This document shows positions 46,651 to 54,962 of a DNA stretch of 57,298 bases, piece by piece. Numbering within the stretch: position 1 is the first letter of the stretch; the number at the start of each line of letters is the position of its first letter. Source of the stretch: Tritrichomonas foetus (Eukaryota > Parabasalia > Tritrichomonadida > Tritrichomonadidae); the NCBI GenBank assembly GCA_001839685.1, contig MLAK01000593.1:5526-62823 (forward strand), written 5' to 3'. The position numbers and the translations under genes were made by a program. The notes beneath the pieces are model-generated. The model was not told the DNA's origin, did not search any database, and saw only the letters and a program-made list of their open reading frames with translations.

Positions 46651-48840
46651 TTAGCAAGCTGAACGCTTTGTGATTTTTCGTAATCGATCAAAAGAAATAT
46701 TCTTTTCATATTGTTCAAGTGCAAGTAAAACTGGATCATAATAAAATTGTTTGTCAGTATCAACAGATTCTTTATATAAATTATCGATTTCTTCTGATCG
46801 TTCAGATATTTTTATAGGATCAAAATATTCTAATTTAATATTCCTTTTTTTATAAACTTTTGAGTCGATAGATTTTTTGTAACCAGCATAAGTTGGTTTG
46901 TTTGTGAATTTCGCTTGAAAACTATTTTGGAATTTATCAATGGTTGATTTCACTTTTTCAATAAGTTCTGGATTATCATATGACAAAAACAATCTTTCGC
47001 ATTCTTCATAAGGCCACACAGTATATTCTAATGAACTTCTCATGATTTCTTCACATAAATCAAATAGACATTCAAAATTAGGAACACAAATTCCATCGAA
47101 ATATAATTCTTGAATGGGAGATGTATTTATTAATATAATTAAAGCAGAGATACATTCTTTTGTTAAATATTGATAAGAGATATCCAACGATTGAATTGTT
47201 CCTTTTTGACCTAAAAGTAATAAAAATTTGGTTAAATGAGCACCAAAACTAAAATTATAAGTACCCGCACCACGAAGCCCAATTCGAGTGATATCATTAC
47301 TAACAATAATATCAAGTAATTCTTTCAGACTTTCTTTACCATCAGTTATAGTAATTGATCCATTTAAATATAAAGCTGATAATTTTCTTTGCTTACTTAA
47401 AAACTTGTTAAAATGTGCTAATTGTGAAGATTTCATTGTATTTGCATTAAAAGAGAAAACCTTAAGTGATGGAATAATAAAATCATCAATTTGGTTTATA
47501 AAGAGATCAAATCCCTCTTTATCAATATTTAAAAATGATAAATTCAAATTAGATACAGACACTAGTTCACTCATTAGGAAACCAAATAAAGATAATAAAG
47601 AATTATGTGTGAAGCTGCATTTTTCTAAATTTAATTCTTTCAATTTAAACTGTTGAACAGAGAATTCTTGTATCTTTTTATTAAATCTGCATTGTTTAAA
47701 AATCAGTCGATTTACACCTGTTTCATTTGACAAAAAATTACAAAGTAAGTATGACACTTCAATATCGCAATTAACTAGTGAAATTTTATTTAGTGATTGA
47801 GTAGAATTGATCCATTCTTTCTCACATAATTGGCTAACAGCCTTAGAAAGCCCACATTTATTCCGAATATCAGAGAAAAATAGATTTTGAATTGAATGAA
47901 AACATGCATGATTCGAAATAATTATGTTAAACAAAGTGTATATACTTTTTGTGTCAAAAGAACAATGAACGAATTGAAAAGAAAGGAATTCACAACCAAT
48001 TTTTGCTAATGAGTTAAAAATCTCGACATTGTAAAAAGAACAATATTTAAAAACCCATTCAGTTGGCTTAAATAGATTTCCTGTTGATAAAATTTTCTCT
48101 AAAACTAATCCAGAATTAGTAAAATCTGGAGAAATAAAAACAACTCGCTTAATAAACTTATTCAATCTAAACAAAGTCTCACAGTATCTAAAAAGCTGTT
48201 GTAAAATAACATTATTTAATTCAAGTTCAGTAACTTGGTCTTCAAATGCAAGTGATAATAAAAGTGATTGAAGTAGAGGATCATCCATCATTTCTTTGGT
48301 AATAGAAAAGACACCATTGTTACTAATTGAATCAAATTTGATATCTGGTGAAAGAATAGGTGGTCTTAATTTCATTATGCATGAAAGAAAACGATCACGA
48401 AATATGTTATTATCTTTATATGGGAAAGATGTTTGATCAAACCTGAATTGAATGCCTTGGTCAAGGTTTAATGAAATTGGTGCTAATGACATTGGAAATA
48501 AAATTTGTCTAATAAAATAAACCAAAAATCCTATATTTTGTGCATTTTTAGAAGAAAACCTGATAGATGCAATTGGAGATAAAAATGATACAGTTTGTTG
48601 AGATATGTGAATTGAAGTTATATCTATAAATGATAAAGATCCAACTAAAGAAACTGGTTTCCGAAACTTTTTGACACTAAAAAGAAATATTCCTGCATTC
48701 GTTATAACCAAATTATATTTATCTTTTTTTTTAGCTGGAGATATTTCTTCAATTTCTTCATGCGCTATTATTTTAAGATTCTTAAGATTAAATATGGGAT
48801 CCAAATTAGATAAACTTTCTTTAAGTGCTTGATCACTCAT
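46651..48840 (-). CDS. PH-like/leucine-rich-repeat protein, CARMIL-like layout
   Basis: 729 residues. Residues about 20-125 have the strand pattern of a PH-like domain (YNLVITNAGIFLFSV...ITSIHISQQTVSFLSP...IRFSSKNAQNIGFLVYFIRQIL). From about 195 to 600 come irregular leucine-rich repeats of the ribonuclease-inhibitor kind (KLKELNLEKCSFTHNSLLSLF, SVSNLNLSFLNIDKEGFDLF, TIQSLDISYQYLTKECISAL). A charged tail of about 125 residues follows. PH plus LRR is the architecture of CARMIL proteins, which control actin capping at membranes, and related proteins are common in trichomonads. A capping-protein-interaction motif is not obvious in the tail, so the function is inferred only from layout. It is divergent from the dynein light chain gene, with a 170-bp spacer. 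Confidence 0.88.
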   Translation of the reverse strand: MSDQALKESLSNLDPIFNLKNLKIIAHEEIEEISPAKKKDKYNLVITNAGIFLFSVKKFRKPVSLVGSLSFIDITSIHISQQTVSFLSPIASIRFSSKNAQNIGFLVYFIRQILFPMSLAPISLNLDQGIQFRFDQTSFPYKDNNIFRDRFLSCIMKLRPPILSPDIKFDSISNNGVFSITKEMMDDPLLQSLLLSLAFEDQVTELELNNVILQQLFRYCETLFRLNKFIKRVVFISPDFTNSGLVLEKILSTGNLFKPTEWVFKYCSFYNVEIFNSLAKIGCEFLSFQFVHCSFDTKSIYTLFNIIISNHACFHSIQNLFFSDIRNKCGLSKAVSQLCEKEWINSTQSLNKISLVNCDIEVSYLLCNFLSNETGVNRLIFKQCRFNKKIQEFSVQQFKLKELNLEKCSFTHNSLLSLFGFLMSELVSVSNLNLSFLNIDKEGFDLFINQIDDFIIPSLKVFSFNANTMKSSQLAHFNKFLSKQRKLSALYLNGSITITDGKESLKELLDIIVSNDITRIGLRGAGTYNFSFGAHLTKFLLLLGQKGTIQSLDISYQYLTKECISALIILINTSPIQELYFDGICVPNFECLFDLCEEIMRSSLEYTVWPYEECERLFLSYDNPELIEKVKSTIDKFQNSFQAKFTNKPTYAGYKKSIDSKVYKKRNIKLEYFDPIKISERSEEIDNLYKESVDTDKQFYYDPVLLALEQYEKNISFDRLRKITKRSAC

Positions 48841-49010
48841 TTTAACAAGAAATCAATTCATCTAATATTGGTTAACAAATTTGTTATTAACCATCTTCGA
48901 GTATTGTAAATTTAGAGCTCAAAATGAACGGTTAAAGGCGAATCTGTGCTTTTTTAAGACCGTTTAATAATAACGAATATGTTCATAAATAACATTTCAA
49001 AAGTTCGAAA
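48841..49010. promoter_or_regulatory. Compact divergent promoter with near-palindrome
   Basis: 170 bp between the LRR and dynein light chain genes. AACAAATTTGTT (48874-48885) is a perfect 12-bp palindrome, flanked by GGTTAA (48870) and TTAACC (48887) in inverted orientation. TCATAAAT at 48983-48990 is an Inr candidate giving a 26-nt leader for the plus gene; AAAAGTTCGAAA directly precedes its ATG. Confidence 0.4.
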
Positions 49011-49403
49011 ATGGAAGGTGGTGCTGACGAAACCGCAGAAGTACGACTTTCTTTTCTAACTCCAGCAATCATTCAATAAGCAGCAAATCGAAGAAATCAT
49101 GCAAACTTCAGTCAAGTCGGTTTTAAAGAACAAAGAATTTCAAGCTGATAAAGTTCAAGAATGGCTTTCCTCAATTTTCGAAGACATTTTACGTAGACTC
49201 AGCCAACTCGGACCGCATTTCAAGTATTGTGCAACAGGTGTTATCACCCAAAACTGTGGTGCTGGTCTTCATATGGCGAATTGCAACAGGTTTGAAAAGA
49301 ACACTGACAGTATTTTTATTTTCTAACTTCAGATTTTGCAACTGTTAAGTACCAAGAGAACTCCATCCTCTGTGCACTTGTCGTTTATGGATTTAGAATT
49401 TAA
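49011..49403 (+). CDS. DYNLT: Tctex-type dynein light chain, spliced, three exons
   Basis: Exons 49011-49040, 49066-49309 and 49333-49403 join to a 114-residue protein, the usual length for Tctex1/DYNLT. The joined product matches the family: a helix with SSIFEDILRRLSQLGPHFKY, then VITQNCGAGLHMA, and finally ENSILCALVVYGFRI at the C-terminus, the counterpart of the conserved closing beta strand. Exon 1 ends with codon 10 (phase 0); intron 2 interrupts an Asn codon (phase 1). Without splicing the frame stops early and the last strand is lost. DYNLT subunits dimerise on the dynein intermediate chain in cytoplasmic or axonemal dynein, fitting a flagellate. The ATG is first in frame. Confidence 0.92.
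49041..49065 (+). other. Intron 1, 25 nt
   Basis: Starts GTACGA and ends TTCTAACTCCAG, so a CTAAC branch-point motif is fused to the acceptor as in trichomonad introns. It contains an in-frame TAA when unspliced (CTAACT in another frame and a following TAA in exon 2 read out of frame). Removing it restores the family N-terminus. Confidence 0.88.
49310..49332 (+). other. Intron 2, 23 nt
   Basis: Starts GTATTT and ends TTCTAACTTCAG, nearly identical to the acceptor of intron 1. Removing it joins DN-FATVKYQENS and restores the conserved Tctex C-terminal strand. One of the shortest plausible spliceosomal introns. Confidence 0.88.
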
Positions 49404-49869
49404 ATAATAATCGTTAATATTTTTAAAATTTTCCTCATTATCCAAGAAAAGATAAGGCACTGTTTTGCTGTCAGAATATGACCTAAATGCACATACAAGA
49501 TCACAAATCTCTCTCTTTTTTTCTTCTTCATTATCTTCATTTTCAACTTTATTATTACTTTTGCTTATCCTCATCTTTCTAGGAAAATTTTCTTTATTTT
49601 ATGCGAAATAGTATAGATTTAAGTGAAATAAATCGAAAATAAAAAGATTGATTTTTTGAGGATTCATGAGAAAGTATGAAACTCAGAATATTTTAATATT
49701 TTCTTAAATAACTGTATTTCATAAGAGTACCGTAACAATAATAAACTTTATTCTGAAAACCATCAAGATATTTTGAAGAAAAAATCAGATAATTAAAATG
49801 AAATTTTGCAAAAGCTAAGCAAAACAAGACGATTGAGGAGTTACATTCGTTCTGCAATCATGTTTACAT

Positions 49870-50520
49870 CAAGATGAAAAAACTTTATGACCAAACTTTT
49901 TATGATGCAAGGTGTAGGAATATAACATTAATGCCTTTTCTAATATCACATAAATTTTATACAACATCAGAATATTCAATGAGAAGCTAATGTTTTTATT
50001 TCTCATCCATGCTATTGGACAAAATAAAATCCGAATAAAAAATTACAAAATTGTGATCAAGCAAAAGAGATCTCCCTGGATTCTCGATATTTTTTATAAC
50101 AATCAAATGAATAATAATCATAAACACCCAAATCATGTGAAAGAATTAAACCACAATGAGTTGCAGGTAATAAATATGATACCATTTCTGTTGTTGAAAT
50201 CAAATGTAAATCTTGAAAACACCAATTGGAAGATCAAAAAACATGTTCAATGAAACTTTATTTAAAGATATGCGTCATAAATCTGATAATGCAAATATTT
50301 TTGTTTAAAAATATCAAGATAAATAGGAGGCAGAAGTTTGTTAATTTTATCGTTCAGTTACTTCAAGACTCTTTTAAAGAAGAAAAAAATGATTCGCATA
50401 AATAAAAATGATGAAATGAGAATTGACATTAAGATAAAAGGTGAAAACGATAAACAAGTGATGATCCAATCACACCGATACAGAATCTATGCTCATGGAT
50501 CTCCGTCATTTCACAAATAA
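49870..50520 (+). pseudogene. Decayed coding remnant, possibly transposase-like
   Basis: Short plus-strand frames follow one another with intervening stops: 49874-49990 (KKLYDQTFYDARCRN...), 49990-50253 (IVIKQKRSPWILDIFYNN then HKHPNHVKE) and 50338-50520. The W...YNN...NHKHPNH pattern weakly recalls the WRKY/FLYWCH-like DNA-binding start of Mutator-type transposases. No DDE domain, terminal inverted repeat or target duplication was found. Treat as an unexplained degraded ORF. Confidence 0.25.
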
Positions 50521-50569
50521 ACTATTCTTTTTAATTATTATTAAAATCCTATTTTTATAGTTATCAAAG

Positions 50570-51180
50570 AAAGATAATGAATTGAAAAAGAAAAATATAA
50601 TCTTGTGAATTAATATCAATACTGTGTTGTTGCAACAAATATTTGGCAACTTTACACCAAAAAAACACCCTTTATTACAATGCTGTCCGATACATAATAA
50701 TTCAAAATCCCATTTGAAAAATAATTAAGCATCATAAAATGAAAAATCAAAAATCATTGACTATATTAATATCAATAATCAGTGGTTTCAATATGAGCTT
50801 AACAATTTCAAAGGAACAATGAAGAAATGCTATATTAAATAGCGTTAGATTTAGATCAATCTAAATTTCCATGTGTAAAATAACAAAGAATTATGAATTA
50901 AAAAAACAAAAATATCATTTATTAGAATTAATATCAATATGAAGCAGTTTCCATAAAATTTCAACAATTTTATAATGACATTTACAATATGCTATATAAT
51001 AAGGCGTTTCATCAACATCAAACCGAAATCCCACTTGAAAATAAAGATAAAATTTAATAAAAATATGATTTAATTTAGACATGGTTTTTAACGATCATTA
51101 CACACTGACAATTCCAACATCAAAATTTGAATGAGCGATCAGCATATTAAGAGTTGGAACAACAAGTCTTCAAATAACAA
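50570..51180 (-). pseudogene. Ankyrin-repeat pseudogene with about 155-bp repeat units
   Basis: On the minus strand three stop-interrupted stretches read as ankyrin repeats: ETPYYIAYCKCHYKIVEIL...IDIN (about 50925-51015), FNIAFLHCSFEIVKLIL...IDIN (about 50765-50840) and KVAKYLLQQHSIDIN (about 50612-50660). The blocks are spaced 150-165 bp apart and share an A-rich linker before each repeated ATTAATATCAAT, so they form a diverged tandem. Frames contain several stops and shifts, and there is no usable start. It is likely a dead member of the same DUF3447/ankyrin family as the gene at 20.4 kb. Confidence 0.65.
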
Positions 51181-51230
51181 AAAGATTGTTTAAATAAATA
51201 GAAAGAGAGAGATATTCTATCCTAATAGTT

Positions 51231-52094
51231 TTATTTGATAACAGTTGTCCAAAATCTGTGATTATACATAAATTGTGTGAGTTTTGATGCAGCAAAGTTA
51301 ACCAGAACATCAAACAAGGAAATTTCTTTCGGTCCAAAATTCTGTAACCCAACTCGTGTTTCAACATTGAAATGTTTACAAAGCGAAAAAAGTTCGTTCG
51401 TTGAGGCAAAATCAAGCATGTGGAGATGCCTGAAAATTTGGGTGGCTGCATTTTTGGTCATTGCGACAGGAACCGCAAAGTTTCTAGCATTGAACAAATT
51501 TGTTGGTCCTCTTGAAATTGGCTCAATAAAATCAATTCCATTAACTTGATTCTCATCAGATTTTAATGCAGGAATCTCGTTAACGAGAAATTGAGCATCA
51601 GCTATTATTTTCCCATTTGATGCTACAATTCCACTAATAAGCCATCTAATTCCTTCAATAGGCTTATATATCGGAATGAGATATGACATGTGCTGATATA
51701 ATGAATTAACGTACCTAAACATACTGTAATCGATTCCATCAACCACACAAATTATTTCGTATGCATAGTTTTGGCCGAAAGATTCTTCGATCAATGCGGA
51801 TATGCATTGAAGTTGGGCTTTAACCGCTTCTTTTTCGCCTTGGACTTTGTAAATAACTGATAGTTCAACATCTGTTTCTAATTTTTGTCTTTTTTTGCGG
51901 GCCGCGCTTTGATTATTTTCTTTTTGTTTTAATTGCTGGTCAAAATAGGTAGAATCGGGAAGAAGAGCATGAAATCCTTTGATGACGCAAATAAAAGCCA
52001 GAGCCATGCAAGCGAGAATTAACAAAAACGCAATAAAGTAAAAAGTTATTGTCATCAATGGAGACAAAAAAATAATGGCCATAGAAAAGGCCAT
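51231..52094 (-). CDS. ALG5-like glycosyltransferase fold, catalytically degenerate
   Basis: 287 residues. One N-terminal membrane segment (about 5-38, with a basic residue after it), then a GT2-like domain. The order of blocks matches dolichyl-phosphate glucosyltransferase ALG5: strand LSVIYKV (78-84), helix, AYEIICVVDG (111-120), WLISGIVASNGKIIADA (151-167), then NAATQIFRHLHM...NELFSLCKHFNVE, the counterpart of ALG5's ...FxxLH...F-D-V-E-L-L. Key residues are changed: DDGS is VDGI, the D-x-D-x-metal site is ADAQF, and the R-N-x-G-K-G loop is KPIEGIR. It may be a pseudoenzyme, perhaps a partner or regulator, or a diverged transferase with another donor. The reading frame is intact, so I call it a real gene. 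The ATG is first in frame; an Inr is unclear. Confidence 0.8.
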   Translation of the reverse strand: MAFSMAIIFLSPLMTITFYFIAFLLILACMALAFICVIKGFHALLPDSTYFDQQLKQKENNQSAARKKRQKLETDVELSVIYKVQGEKEAVKAQLQCISALIEESFGQNYAYEIICVVDGIDYSMFRYVNSLYQHMSYLIPIYKPIEGIRWLISGIVASNGKIIADAQFLVNEIPALKSDENQVNGIDFIEPISRGPTNLFNARNFAVPVAMTKNAATQIFRHLHMLDFASTNELFSLCKHFNVETRVGLQNFGPKEISLFDVLVNFAASKLTQFMYNHRFWTTVIK

Positions 52095-52372
52095 TTCCAG
52101 TCGACGAAATATATATAAAATTGAATTTATATATGGTAAAACCTCAAGAAGAAATAAATAAATAAATCATTTTCAGTTATAAATTTCATTTTCCTTTTAT
52201 TTGATTTTTTCTTCTTTAAACAATTAATTAAATAAATAAATACATGAATACTTGAGAATAACTTTAAAAACTTCAATAAAAAGACAAATAATTTAATCCG
52301 AAATATCAGTTTTTAATAAAAATAGATTTTCTACAAACAAATCGCTTATTAATTATATAATTGAGCTACCTT

Positions 52373-53593
52373 TCATGTCTGTCTTGCTTTTTCGATTAAT
52401 TCACTTAATTTTATTAAATTTTCTCTCAATTCATTCTGATTTTCTTTCATGGCATTTCTAACCGCATGCATTTTGGCCAAAGAACTCACATCAACATGGT
52501 GAAATGATGGGTTCTCAAAAATTGGATTTTGTGTTGACCAAGAAAGCTGATTCTTGGAAGGAGGGGGATGAAGAGAATAATTATTTTTATCTTTAATGAC
52601 TTTTTTCCTTTTATTGTTCTCTTTTAAATCTTTTGACATTTGGCTTCTCTTCCTCTGCATGAAGGATGTGAGTATTCCAATAATTAGGGTCATTGCAATA
52701 ACAGTCATCAAAGTTGTGAATGTAATTAAGAAAAATGCAGCAGATGTATAAACACCAGCTTTTTCAGCAGCATCCATGATGCTTGGCCAATTTTCGAGTG
52801 TAACTGCAACAAAAAGCGTATAAAGTGCATTTGTTAGAGATCCAAACAATTCAGGAATATCGGCTGCAAAAATTGTGATGCCAATAACTGTATAAATAAA
52901 GATGATAATAAAGAAAGCCAATAAAATTAATAAAATCATAGGCAATGCTAAGAAAATGGTATTGTGAATTGGTAGATATACAATCAAACGATGAACAATT
53001 CGAAAAACTCTCATACTCTTCATAACACGAAGAGCTTCAATTGTCGAGTTTTCAAAAGATACATCAATCACAAGACCAATCACAGAAATCACAATAATCA
53101 AAAAATCAAAGACATTCCATCCATCGGTCCAATAACCGTAAAAATCAGATATCCAATTAATTATAATTTCAAATACATAAATCGTGACACAAACAACATC
53201 CAAGGCTGAATAAATAGATTTTTCATTTTTATGATGGCGTAACGAATCGAGGGCTAAAACAACAATGTTAAGAATAATGACAACTACCATGAATATTTTG
53301 AATGCTAAATGTTGCAAAATTAGCTTTATGAACCGATTCCGGAATTTGTATAAAATATCTTCTTCATCGGAAACATTAACGATTTTGGAAAATGACTTAC
53401 TTCGTTTACTTCCTTTTTTATTTCGTAATCGTTCACGTTCATCTGAGATAACTTTGGGATAGGCTTGTTCGATTGGATATATTAGCTGTTGCGAATCATT
53501 TGGATTGTCTTGCTTTTTCGCATTTTGTAAATAAAGTGGTGATAAAGAAATCGAGTAGGCATTGTGATAATCGGATGGAGGAATGTGTAGCAT
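52373..53593 (-). CDS. Single-domain voltage-gated cation channel, CatSper/NaChBac-like
   Basis: 406 residues. One six-helix ion-transport domain: S1 about 98-117, S2 129-147, S3 160-178, S4 184-205 with basic residues at every third position (R189, K192, R195, R198, R202), S5 214-243, pore helix 253-272 and S6 282-312. The selectivity sequence TLENW (265-269) is T-x-E-x-W, like NaChBac and close to CatSper's T-x-D-x-W, and favours Na+ or Ca2+ after tetramer assembly. Cytosolic N-terminus of about 95 residues, basic near 58-66; the C-terminal tail is basic then coiled-coil-like (about 375-405), which is typical for tetramer stabilisation. A flagellar membrane role is plausible by analogy with CatSper; not shown here. 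Confidence 0.93.
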   Translation of the reverse strand: MLHIPPSDYHNAYSISLSPLYLQNAKKQDNPNDSQQLIYPIEQAYPKVISDERERLRNKKGSKRSKSFSKIVNVSDEEDILYKFRNRFIKLILQHLAFKIFMVVVIILNIVVLALDSLRHHKNEKSIYSALDVVCVTIYVFEIIINWISDFYGYWTDGWNVFDFLIIVISVIGLVIDVSFENSTIEALRVMKSMRVFRIVHRLIVYLPIHNTIFLALPMILLILLAFFIIIFIYTVIGITIFAADIPELFGSLTNALYTLFVAVTLENWPSIMDAAEKAGVYTSAAFFLITFTTLMTVIAMTLIIGILTSFMQRKRSQMSKDLKENNKRKKVIKDKNNYSLHPPPSKNQLSWSTQNPIFENPSFHHVDVSSLAKMHAVRNAMKENQNELRENLIKLSELIEKARQT

Positions 53594-54007
53594 CTATTTT
53601 TATTATCAACTTTTTATGTATTTATATGGCCTTTAATTTCGTTTTCCAGACCAGATTAACACGGAAATTTTGAATTTATAAAAAGTCATCTATATTCAAT
53701 TATTTTTGCCTTTTTATTTTTTGCCATTTGGATACGAACCGATTTCTTCTCAATTGAAAACTTTTTCAGTATTTTTAGAATCAAAGACAGAAATATTTCT
53801 TTTGAGAAGACACATGATCGTAAATCTATCAAAAAGGTTCTATGTCATGAAAATATGATAGAAAATCTATATGCAACAAAAATCTTCTGTTTTATATTTT
53901 TTTATGCGATCAGGAATTTTAAATCGAGTTTAATCGTCTTTATTCATTTGGTCAAATGAACAAAAAAAACTCGAAAATTTTAGGAATAGTTTTTTCATTT
54001 CACCTCT
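53594..54007. promoter_or_regulatory. Divergent promoter, channel / initiator-binding protein
   Basis: 414 bp. TCATTTCA at 53995-54002 is a strong Inr for the plus gene (A at 53997, 11-nt leader). AACTTTTTATG lies at 53608, 15 nt from the channel ATG, and AAACTTTTTCAG at 53758. No ORF or repeat seen. Confidence 0.5.
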
Positions 54008-54709
54008 ATGATGAGTAGCGGGAATGTGGAAAGACCTCCGCATTGGGATCTACTATCAGAAGATGATAAAGAGGTTTACATAGGTATCAGTAAAGTCTTA
54101 AGTGCGCCAACCAATCGAAACAAACGAAATAGACGAATTGACGATTTTAAGGAAATTGTTGATGCTTTAGAAATTTTTATCGAGAAAGATGAAGAAGAAG
54201 CTTGGAAACGTCGCCTTGTTTGCGGAATATGTTTACTGGACAACGGAATTGCAGTAAATATCGCACGATTACGAAAAATAATATTCAAATGCAAATCTTC
54301 AATTAATGGGTCTCTCAAAGGCCTTGGTTATGGTAGTGTTATTTCAAGGACTTCATCATGCACAGAATTATTCGAAAAAATTCCATTTCTCAAATCCAAC
54401 ACAGCAGAGCTCCGCCAGTGGACGGTAAGGATGAGGACCCACACACAAACTCAAGGTGACGATGAAGAAGATATTACACCACCTGCGTGTGATGAATCTG
54501 ATTATCCCGATCAGGAGCCTCTCGTGGGCATTGGAATAGACCAAAGTAACAAGCATGAGAGGATTCAAATTGATGATTTAAAAGATGACGATGAAAATTT
54601 GACTCCTACTGAAGGAAATAATTTCTCTGTCATTCCGATTCTTAGTGACGAAATGACATGGTCAGCAAAAGACTTTGATGCAAATTTCGACTTCGAGTTT
54701 GATTTTTAA
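54008..54709 (+). CDS. Initiator-binding-domain protein, IBP39-like
   Basis: 233 residues. Residues about 10-138 resemble the trichomonad initiator-binding domain (IBP39 N-terminal winged helix): PPHWDLLSEDDKEVY, a central acidic helix with EEAWKRRLVCGICLLDNGIA, then RLRKIIFKCKSSINGSLKGLGYG, the recognition-helix region. The family binds the Inr core promoter in Trichomonas vaginalis and its C-domain contacts RNA polymerase II. Here the C-terminal 95 residues are strongly acidic with an aromatic end (DFDANFDFEFDF), which looks like an activation-type tail rather than the IBP39 C-domain. Two ATGs lie in tandem at 54008 and 54011; an Inr 11 nt upstream supports this start. The gene may be controlled by its own family. 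Confident of the domain, not of the exact paralogue. Confidence 0.85.
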   Translation: MMSSGNVERPPHWDLLSEDDKEVYIGISKVLSAPTNRNKRNRRIDDFKEIVDALEIFIEKDEEEAWKRRLVCGICLLDNGIAVNIARLRKIIFKCKSSINGSLKGLGYGSVISRTSSCTELFEKIPFLKSNTAELRQWTVRMRTHTQTQGDDEEDITPPACDESDYPDQEPLVGIGIDQSNKHERIQIDDLKDDDENLTPTEGNNFSVIPILSDEMTWSAKDFDANFDFEFDF

Positions 54710-54962
54710 TTTTTTTACTTTTTTCTTTTAATTTGTTAAATCATGATTCTTTCCAAATTTTATTTATTTTTTTGATTTTAATGATATTATTTTCTTCGTT
54801 TGTTTAATAAAATAGATTTAATCGAAATTATTCTTCTAAAAAAGAAAGTAAAAAAAAATGTGAACAATCTGAAAGTTTGATGTTTGACAAAATTTGATTG
54901 AAAAAAAGCTAGAATTTGAGACAAAAATCTATTTAAAACAATATATATATAGAAAAGTATTT

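Noticed and set aside
49329..49574. 81-codon minus-strand frame overlapping the dynein light chain 3' exon
   Set aside because: Its last third is antisense to a confirmed coding exon, and there is no Inr or known family.
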